The position numbers and the translations under genes are program-made. A stretch of DNA of 9,631 bases from assembly GCA_016781775.1 (NCBI GenBank), contig JADDPR010000180.1:1-9631 (forward strand), written 5' to 3'. Below the pieces are notes generated by a model that saw only the letters and a program-made list of their open reading frames with translations, was not told the origin of the DNA and did not search any database. Numbering within the stretch: the stretch's first letter is position 1; each line of letters starts with the position of its first letter. Of the stretch, positions 4,943 through 9,631 are shown one piece after another. The stretch comes from Rubrobacter sp. Its GTDB lineage: Bacteria; Actinomycetota; Rubrobacteria; Rubrobacterales; Rubrobacteraceae.

Positions 4943-6364
4943 ATGTCCGAGCGCGGGAGGGGACCGATCTTCGCCGCCGTTCTGGCGGCCGGTAAGGGTA
5001 CCCGGATGAAATCCAACCGGGCGAAGGTTTTGCATACCATCTGCGGCGTCCCGATGGTCAACTATGCCATCGCCGCCCTGAGGCCCCTGGAGCCCGAGAG
5101 AACGATGGTCGTGGTGGGCCACCAGGCCGACGAGGTCGAGGAGGTACTCCCCGAAGGCGCCGAGCCCATCCTCCAGAAGCAGCAGAACGGGACCGGCGAC
5201 GCCGTGCGCGTGGCGCTCGAGGCGCTGGAAGGGGTCGAGGACGGCACCCTGCTCGTGGTCAACGGAGACGGGCCCCTGATCTCCGACGCGACGCTCGCCG
5301 ACCTCTTGAACCGCCACCGCGAGGCCGGGGTGGGGGCGACCGTACTCGTGGCGGAGCTCGAAGACGCGACGGGCCTCGGGCGCGTGATGGAGGACGCAGG
5401 AGTCGTACGCATCGTCGAGGAGCGGGACGCGACGGAGGCCGAGAAGAGGGTCCATCTCGTCAACCTCGGGCTCTACGCCTTCGAGCTGAGGGACATCCGG
5501 CGGGCGTTGGGGCTCGTGGGCTCGGAGAACGATCAGGGCGAGGTCTACCTCACGGATGCCCTGGAGATTATCGGGCGGCAGAGTCGGGCCGTCACGTGCC
5601 TCCTCAAAAACCCGCAGGAGGCGAACCTCGTCAACGACCGGGCGCAGCTCGCGCTCGCCGAGGAGATCGTGCGCCGTAAAATCCTCGACGCCCACATGCG
5701 CGCCGGGGTGACGGTCCGCGACCCAGTCTCCACCCACATCGAGGCGTCGGTGGAGATAGGGCGGGATACCGTGATCCTGCCGGGGACCTTCCTGCGCGGC
5801 GCGACGAGGATCGGGTCGGACTGCGTGATCGGCCCTTCCTCTGACCTTTTAGACACGGTCGTGGAGGACGGGGCACTCGTCGAGCACTCGGTGGGGCGGG
5901 GTGCGGAGGTCGGGCCGAACGCGACCGTGGGGCCATATTCCTACCTCCGGCCCGGGACGCGCCTCGAGTCCGAATCGAAGGTCGGGGCGTTCTGCGAGGT
6001 CAAGAATACCTCCGTGGGGGCCGGGAGCAAGGTGCCGCACCTCTCTTACGTGGGGGACGCGAAGATAGGCCAGGGGGCGAACCTCGGGGCCGGGACGATC
6101 ACGGCGAACTACGACGGGCGGAACAAAAACCGCACCGAGATCGGGGACGGGGCCTTCACCGGGGTGAACACGAGCCTCGTCGCACCGGTCAAGATCGGCG
6201 AAGGCTCCTACCTCGGGGCCGGCAGCGTGGTCAACAAGGACGTCCCGCCGGGCAAACTCGCCGTCGGGATGCCCGCGCGCGCGATACGCAACGCCCCGAA
6301 TCGGGTAAAAGAAGACACAGGTAAGAACGACGAACGAGCCGATAGGACCGAGACGGAGGGTTAG
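4943..6364 (+). CDS. glmU: Bifunctional GlmU: glucosamine-1-P acetyltransferase / GlcNAc-1-P uridyltransferase
   Basis: GlmU acetylates GlcN-1-P with acetyl-CoA and then couples GlcNAc-1-P to UTP, making UDP-GlcNAc for peptidoglycan. At 473 aa it has normal length. The N-terminal uridyltransferase shows LAAGKGTRM (14-22), NGTGDA (82-87; many homologues have His where this has Asp), VNGDGPL with metal ligand D109, GLYAF (176-180) and N231. A helical linker (about 235-255) leads to left-handed beta-helix hexapeptide repeats (about 256-440). Those contain SYLRPGTR (333-340), the acetyl-transfer base H366 in VPHLSYVGDA, and NYDG (389-392). The last ~20 residues are hydrophilic and non-conserved. 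ATG 4943 follows GAAGGAG by 3 bases. The prs start is 5 bases after the stop, making an operon. Confidence 0.97.
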   Translation: MSERGRGPIFAAVLAAGKGTRMKSNRAKVLHTICGVPMVNYAIAALRPLEPERTMVVVGHQADEVEEVLPEGAEPILQKQQNGTGDAVRVALEALEGVEDGTLLVVNGDGPLISDATLADLLNRHREAGVGATVLVAELEDATGLGRVMEDAGVVRIVEERDATEAEKRVHLVNLGLYAFELRDIRRALGLVGSENDQGEVYLTDALEIIGRQSRAVTCLLKNPQEANLVNDRAQLALAEEIVRRKILDAHMRAGVTVRDPVSTHIEASVEIGRDTVILPGTFLRGATRIGSDCVIGPSSDLLDTVVEDGALVEHSVGRGAEVGPNATVGPYSYLRPGTRLESESKVGAFCEVKNTSVGAGSKVPHLSYVGDAKIGQGANLGAGTITANYDGRNKNRTEIGDGAFTGVNTSLVAPVKIGEGSYLGAGSVVNKDVPPGKLAVGMPARAIRNAPNRVKEDTGKNDERADRTETEG

Positions 6365-6369
6365 AGCGC

Positions 6370-7365
6370 GTGATGCAGAACGGCCACCTGGAGATGTCGG
6401 CGGAGAAGCGGCTCGTGCTGTTCTCAGGATGGGGCTACCCGGAGCTTGCGGACAGGATCTCCGATCGTCTGGAGGTCCCGATGGGCGAGGTCGAGCTGAG
6501 GCAGTTCTCCGGCGGCGAGGTCTACGCCCGCTACAAGGAGAGCATCCGGGGCGCCGACGTGTTTATCGTGCAGTCGTTGGCCCTGCCGGTAAACAGGCAC
6601 CTCATGCAGCTTCTGACCATGATCGACGCCGCCAGGAGGGCGTCGGCCGAGCGCATCGTCGCGGTCATCCCCTGGTTCGCCTACTCGCGCCAGGACCGCA
6701 AGACGAAGCCCCGCGAGCCCATAACGGCGCGGCTCGTGGCGAACATGATCCAGGTAGCGGGCGCCGACCGCGTGATGACGATGGACCTGCACGTCGGCCA
6801 GATCGAGGGCTTCTTCTCCTTCCCGGTCGACCACCTTACCGCCATGCATACCTTTGTGGACCACTTTATCGGGCAGGGCTTCAAGGACGCGGACGACGCC
6901 GTGGTCGTCGCCCCGGACACCGGCGAGGTGAAGGTCGCCAAGCGGCTTGCGGACAGGCTCGGGCTGCCGTGGGCGATCGTCAACAAGATAAGGAACCAGC
7001 CGGGCGAGTCGGAGGTAACCCACGTTATCGGCGACGTCTCGGGGAAGCGCGTGATCCTGGTGGACGACCTGATCGACACGGCCGGTACCCTCGTGAACGC
7101 GGCGGAGCGCCTGCTGAACGACGGGGCGACGGAGGCGTATGCGTGCGCCACTCACCCCGTGTTCTCGGGCCCGGCGTACGAGAGAATCCAGGCCTCCAAC
7201 CTCAAGGAGGTCGTCGTCACGGACACCCTGCCTTTGAAGCCCGGCGAGCCGCAGGACAAGATACGGGTCCTGACGATAGCCCCGATCCTCGCGAGCACCA
7301 TCCGCAACGTCTTCTCGGACGAGTCGGTCAGCGGGGTCTTTATGGGCGAGAACCAGCTTTTCTAG
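6370..7365 (+). CDS. prs: Ribose-phosphate pyrophosphokinase (PRPP synthetase)
   Basis: Prs transfers pyrophosphate from ATP to ribose-5-phosphate, giving PRPP for purine, pyrimidine, histidine, tryptophan and NAD synthesis. It is 331 aa, a usual length. Motifs: FSGGEVYARYKESIRGADV (46-64), the flexible-loop RQDRK (107-111), DLHVGQIEGFF (139-149), APDTGEVKVAKRLADRLG (181-198), and the PRPP-binding loop VDDLIDTAGT (231-240). PDTGEV and NKIR replace the PD.GGV and DKRR of Bacillus-type enzymes; mycobacterial and streptomycete enzymes have similar PDSGRV and HKTR, so this is an actinobacterial-type class I enzyme. The start is GTG 6370 or the adjacent ATG 6373; GGAGG at 6355-6359 is 10 bases from the former. 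The glmU-prs pair is conserved across many Gram-positive genomes. Confidence 0.96.
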   Translation: MMQNGHLEMSAEKRLVLFSGWGYPELADRISDRLEVPMGEVELRQFSGGEVYARYKESIRGADVFIVQSLALPVNRHLMQLLTMIDAARRASAERIVAVIPWFAYSRQDRKTKPREPITARLVANMIQVAGADRVMTMDLHVGQIEGFFSFPVDHLTAMHTFVDHFIGQGFKDADDAVVVAPDTGEVKVAKRLADRLGLPWAIVNKIRNQPGESEVTHVIGDVSGKRVILVDDLIDTAGTLVNAAERLLNDGATEAYACATHPVFSGPAYERIQASNLKEVVVTDTLPLKPGEPQDKIRVLTIAPILASTIRNVFSDESVSGVFMGENQLF

Positions 7366-7385
7366 ACCACTTTAGGAGAAGAGAG

Positions 7386-8099
7386 ATGGCGGATAACAAC
7401 GTAAACCTCGATGCGAGAGCTCGGACCGGCAGGGGCAAGAACGACGCCCGACGCCTAAGGGCCCAGGGCATGGTCCCGGCGGTCCTGTACGGGGACGGCA
7501 GCGGGAGCTCCGTGCTCGCCGTCCCCGAGAGGATCGTCGACTACACCCTCCAGCACGTGGGCGACAACGCGCTCTACGACCTGAGCATCGGCGAGGGCTC
7601 CAACGCCACCGCCCGCGTGGTCGACGTACACCGCAACCCCGTCACCGGGCGCCTCGTGCACGTGGACTTCGCGCCGGTGAACATGCGCGAGAGGATCGTC
7701 GTCACCGTCCCCGTGGCCGTCGTCGGCGAGTCGCCGGGCGTGAGCGAGGGCGGCGTCTTGCAGCAGGATGCCTACGAGGTCGAGGTCGAGACGCTGCCGG
7801 GCGACATCCCGCAGGAGCTCGAGATCGACGTCTCGGGCCTCGCGGTCAACGAGAACCTCAGCATCGGCGACATCCGCCTGCCCGAGGGCGTCACCCTGAT
7901 CTCCGACCCCGAAGAGGTCGCGGTCACGGTCACGACGCCGACCGAGGTCACCGAGGAGGACCTGGAGGCCGCGGGCATCGTCGAGGAGCCGAGCGAGGAC
8001 GAGACCGCCGAGGGGGTGGAGCCGGATGCCGAAGAGGGGACCGAGGCGGTTTCTCCCGAGGAGGGAGAGGGCCCCGCAGGACAGAACCTCCAGGCTTAA
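7386..8099 (+). CDS. rplY: 50S ribosomal protein L25, CTC/TL5 form with acidic tail
   Basis: This protein binds 5S rRNA in the large ribosomal subunit; the long form is called CTC in Bacillus (general stress protein) and TL5 in Thermus. It is 237 aa. Residues 1-95 are the L25 domain (ARTGRGKNDARRLRAQGMVPAVLYG at 11-35, DVHRNPVTGRLVHVDF at 80-95). Residues 96-185 are the beta-rich TL5 C-terminal domain (VETLPGDIPQELEIDVS.L..N..LSIGDI). From 187 on is a tail with 19 Asp/Glu; there is no Lys, Arg or His at all from 165 to 237. ATG 7386 has AGGAG 7 bases upstream. It sits 20 bases after prs, and its last 74 bases overlap the likely start of pth. Confidence 0.95.
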   Translation: MADNNVNLDARARTGRGKNDARRLRAQGMVPAVLYGDGSGSSVLAVPERIVDYTLQHVGDNALYDLSIGEGSNATARVVDVHRNPVTGRLVHVDFAPVNMRERIVVTVPVAVVGESPGVSEGGVLQQDAYEVEVETLPGDIPQELEIDVSGLAVNENLSIGDIRLPEGVTLISDPEEVAVTVTTPTEVTEEDLEAAGIVEEPSEDETAEGVEPDAEEGTEAVSPEEGEGPAGQNLQA

Positions 8100-8724
8100 G
8101 CTGTCGTCCCTCTTCACCAGGGGAGGCGCGGCCGGGGACGAAGAACTCCCCGCTAAGCCCGAAGACAACCAGACTACTTCGGGGGCCATCAAGGCCCCCG
8201 TCGTCGTGGGGCTCGGCAACCCGGGCCGCTCGTACGAGCGCACCCGGCACAACGTCGGCTTCCTCGTCGCTGACGAGCTCGCGCGCCGCTACGGCGGCGA
8301 CTGGCGGTCGAAGAAGAAGGCCGAGGCCGTTCCGGTAAGCATAGGTGCGGCCAGTGCGACCCTGCTCAAGCCCACGACGTACATGAACAACTCGGGCGCC
8401 GCGCTCTCGGGCTACCGGCTCGAGCAAATCATCGTGGTGCACGACGACCTCGACCTGCCCGCGGGCGACGTCCGCGTCAAGGTCGGCGGAGGGCACGGCG
8501 GGCACAACGGGCTGCGCTCGATCTTCCAGCATCTCGGCAAGGACTTCGTCCGGGTGCGCGTCGGGATCGGCCGTCCGCCCGTCGGCGTCGTACCGGTCGA
8601 CTACGTGCTCGGCCGCATGGACTCGGCAGTAAAAGAGGCGGTGGGGCGGGCGGCGGACGCGGTCGAAGCCGTGATCGAGAAGGGCCCCGAAGCCGCGATG
8701 AACCAGTTCAACACGCGGGTCTGA
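8026..8724 (+). CDS. pth: Peptidyl-tRNA hydrolase
   Basis: Pth cleaves the ester bond of peptidyl-tRNAs that drop off ribosomes, recycling tRNA. The conserved core is complete: VGLGNPG (61-67), catalytic H75 in TRHNVGF, KPTTYMNNSG, the acidic VVHDDLDLP and GGGHGGHNGLRSI. From ATG 8026 the protein is 232 aa, against about 185-200 for the family, with a ~58-residue Arg- and Pro-rich N-terminal extension. That start has an excellent GGTGGAG ribosome site and overlaps rplY by 74 bases. The only later in-frame ATG, GTG or TTG is GTG 8206, which would begin the protein at VGLGNPG and lacks a ribosome site. CTG 8101, directly after the rplY stop, is another possibility. The function is secure; the start is the doubtful part. 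Gene order prs-ctc-pth is as in Bacillus. Confidence 0.94.
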   Translation: MPKRGPRRFLPRRERAPQDRTSRLKLSSLFTRGGAAGDEELPAKPEDNQTTSGAIKAPVVVGLGNPGRSYERTRHNVGFLVADELARRYGGDWRSKKKAEAVPVSIGAASATLLKPTTYMNNSGAALSGYRLEQIIVVHDDLDLPAGDVRVKVGGGHGGHNGLRSIFQHLGKDFVRVRVGIGRPPVGVVPVDYVLGRMDSAVKEAVGRAADAVEAVIEKGPEAAMNQFNTRV

Positions 8725-8764
8725 GGAGGGTTACGCGAAGGCCTTTCGCGTCCCTTACCTCCTC
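8723..8764 (+). terminator. Hairpin at the end of the glmU-pth operon
   Basis: An outer stem GAGGAGG (8723-8729) with CCTCCTC (8758-8764) and an inner stem CGCGAA (8734-8739) with TTCGCG (8745-8750) are joined by an internal loop. It starts in the pth stop codon. There is no T-tract after it, so it may be a 3'-end stabiliser or a hairpin-only terminator and not a classical intrinsic terminator. Its position at the operon end favours a 3'-end role. Confidence 0.5.
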
Positions 8765-8807
8765 GCCCGTCGCTTGTTCGGCCACCACCTGCTCCTCTCG
8801 CTTGACG

Positions 8808-8841
8808 AAAAGATCTCCTCCCGGCTTGCGGACGTGGGAGG
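8808..8841 (-). terminator. Intrinsic terminator of the DoxX-like gene
   Basis: Read on the minus strand, CCTCCC (8841-8836) pairs with GGGAGG (8822-8817) over a 13-base loop. AGATCTTTTC follows at once, giving a short T-tract. It lies about 20 bases past the DoxX-like stop at 8861-8863. The stem is only 6 bp, so termination may be partial. Confidence 0.5.
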
Positions 8842-8860
8842 CTCGCCGCATCCCGTGGGA

Positions 8861-9409
8861 CTAACGCACGGACACGGACCTAGCACTTTCGGTCGATCTC
8901 GCGGCGTACCTCGTGTAGTCCTCCGCTCGGCGGACCCGCTCGGAGACGATGCGTCCGCCGTGCACGGTGGCGCCGAGCACCAGCCCCGCGCTTATCAGCA
9001 CCACGTCCTTTATCACGTACTGGCCTTCCAGCGTGGGCGCGTGGAAGGGCCCGCCGAAGAGCTCTCCGGGGAAGAGAAACAGCGGCGACATGGCGCCTAT
9101 CATCTGGAAGCCCAACAGCGCCAACACAAGACGCATGCGCCTGCCCGAGATCAGACCGAGGCCGATCGTGCATTCGAGGGCCGCGATCAGGACGATGCTC
9201 AACCCCGCCGGGACCAACCCGAAGGAGAGGACGTTCGTTGTCCGGGTCGCCAACTCTTGCGCCGGGCTGAGGCCGGGGACGAACTTCAACACGCCAAATA
9301 AGAGGAAGATCGCCCCCAGGCTGACGCGCAGCAGCCAGAGGCTGTGGTCCACCAGCCACGTCGTCAAGCGCATCTCCGCGCGGTGGAGCTTGGAGCGTTT
9401 GTTCTTCAC
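8861..9409 (-). CDS. DoxX-like four-helix membrane protein
   Basis: A 182-residue inner-membrane protein with four predicted helices at about 24-44, 66-86, 93-113 and 130-149, and a hydrophilic, basic C-terminus (151-182). The pattern LRVSLGAIFLLFGVLKFVPG (27-46), SPAQELA, ALECTIGLGL (77-86), LLG.QM.G...PLFLFP, and APTLEGQYVIKDVVLI (124-139) is that of a common actinobacterial DoxX/YkgB-like group. Its biochemical role is not established; DoxX relatives are linked to redox or thiol stress, but that cannot be read here. GTG 9409 has a GAGGA ribosome site about 6 bases upstream; ATG 9373 is an alternative. It converges on pth and has its own terminator. Confidence 0.82.
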   Translation of the reverse strand: MKNKRSKLHRAEMRLTTWLVDHSLWLLRVSLGAIFLLFGVLKFVPGLSPAQELATRTTNVLSFGLVPAGLSIVLIAALECTIGLGLISGRRMRLVLALLGFQMIGAMSPLFLFPGELFGGPFHAPTLEGQYVIKDVVLISAGLVLGATVHGGRIVSERVRRAEDYTRYAARSTESARSVSVR

Positions 9410-9412
9410 AGT

Positions 9413-9428
9413 GAGTCCTCGAGTCCTC
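9413..9428. repeat. Tandem 8-bp repeat over the DoxX-like ribosome site
   Basis: GAGTCCTC occurs twice back to back (9413-9420, 9421-9428). On the minus strand this gives two successive GAGGACTC units just upstream of GTG 9409, each holding a Shine-Dalgarno-like GAGGA. The nearer copy has usable spacing. It could be a slippage duplication that alters translation strength. Confidence 0.5.
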
Positions 9429-9454
9429 GGAGGTTGTTAGTAAAGAGGTTACGG

Positions 9455-9514
9455 GAGCGGCGGTGTGGAGGATCACCCGATGCTGACCCACCCGATCCTC
9501 CGCGCCGCCGTCTC
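9455..9514. repeat. Long inverted repeat (about 20-bp stem) at the gene-free right edge
   Basis: The arm 9458-9474 pairs with 9494-9510 over 17 positions, with two of them T/G (wobble pairs in RNA) and the rest perfect. Beyond a bulged T9511, GAG (9455-9457) pairs with CTC (9512-9514). The 19-base loop and arm edge carry a direct repeat CACCCGAT (9474-9481, 9489-9496). No T-tract follows on either strand and no gene covers it. It could be a terminator-like end, an mRNA leader structure for the DoxX-like gene, or a copy of a dispersed palindromic element. Confidence 0.6.
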
Positions 9515-9536
9515 GCCCCGGATTCCCGTTTCATCG

Positions 9537-9561
9537 GCGCACGAGCCCCGGGATCGTGCGC
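9537..9561. repeat. Second hairpin near right edge
   Basis: GCGCACGA (9537-9544) pairs perfectly with TCGTGCGC (9554-9561) around a 9-base loop. On the plus strand only TTT and then GGGG follow, so it is at best a weak terminator. It lies 22 bases from the longer inverted repeat. The stretch 9562-9631 holds nothing else I can assign. Confidence 0.45.
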
Positions 9562-9631
9562 TTTGGGGAACCTGAGGTACGCTCCCGGGCAGATGTTATC
9601 GGTAGTTTGTTGAAGTAGGAAAAGAACCGTG

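Noticed and set aside
4655..5737. Open frame of 360 codons on the minus strand
   Set aside because: Antisense to tRNA-Gln and glmU, with no recognisable motifs; composition follows GC bias.
6429..7385. Long upstream in-frame extension of rplY through prs
   Set aside because: It is an alternative frame of prs with Arg/Gly/Pro-rich nonsense. The L25 domain begins exactly at ATG 7386 with a good ribosome site.
9617..9631. AGGA followed 8 bases later by GTG at the last three bases
   Set aside because: It could be the start of a plus-strand gene, but no coding sequence is visible, so it cannot be supported.
1..9631. CRISPR array, insertion sequence, phage or integrase genes
   Set aside because: No regularly spaced repeats, transposase or integrase motifs were found, and no duplicated tRNA 3' end marking an attachment site was seen near 4874.

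Overview
The window is high-GC bacterial chromosome with housekeeping genes of actinobacterial character. The PRPP synthetase has the actinobacterial-type PDTGEV and late IAPILASTIR signatures, and the ribosomal L25 protein is the long CTC/TL5 form. Codon use is strongly G/C-ending, with GTG and TTG starts. A deep-branching actinomycete such as Rubrobacter is my best guess, but that is inference from protein flavour and not from a database match.

Layout, left to right. On the minus strand (1-947) is a two-gene operon: an ArsR-type repressor like Bacillus SdpR, followed with a 23-base overlap by an SdpI-type membrane immunity protein that runs off the left edge. A 26-base inverted repeat (980-1005), lying where transcription should start, is the likely operator. 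Divergent from it is a tightly packed plus-strand operon, tatD - rsmA - ispE (1127-3643): a metal-dependent DNase, the 16S rRNA dimethyltransferase, and the MEP-pathway kinase. Between 3690 and 4010 lies a patch of visibly lower GC. It holds a small antitoxin-like gene and the first ~23 codons of a RelE-like toxin, which breaks off exactly where the convergent YdeI-family gene (4008-4589, minus) ends.

A consensus-like promoter at 4739-4768 then drives tRNA-Gln(UUG). After a perfect 10-bp hairpin comes a second housekeeping operon: glmU - prs - rplY(ctc) - pth (4943-8724), covering UDP-GlcNAc synthesis, PRPP synthesis, a 5S-rRNA-binding ribosomal protein and peptidyl-tRNA hydrolase. The last section holds a convergent four-helix DoxX-like membrane protein (8861-9409, minus) with a terminator, then a gene-free right edge containing two strong hairpins.

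The order tatD-rsmA-ispE ... glmU-prs-ctc-pth matches the order known in Bacillus subtilis (yabD-ksgA-ispE-...-gcaD-prs-ctc-spoVC). The toxin/antitoxin remnant, the YdeI gene and tRNA-Gln sit between the two halves. No CRISPR array, phage gene or insertion sequence is seen. I found no convincing wholly new system. The most interesting items are the broken toxin-antitoxin locus with its sharp junction, the SdpR/SdpI pair with its operator, the tRNA-hairpin-glmU leader, the deep rplY/pth overlap, and the hairpins at the right edge.
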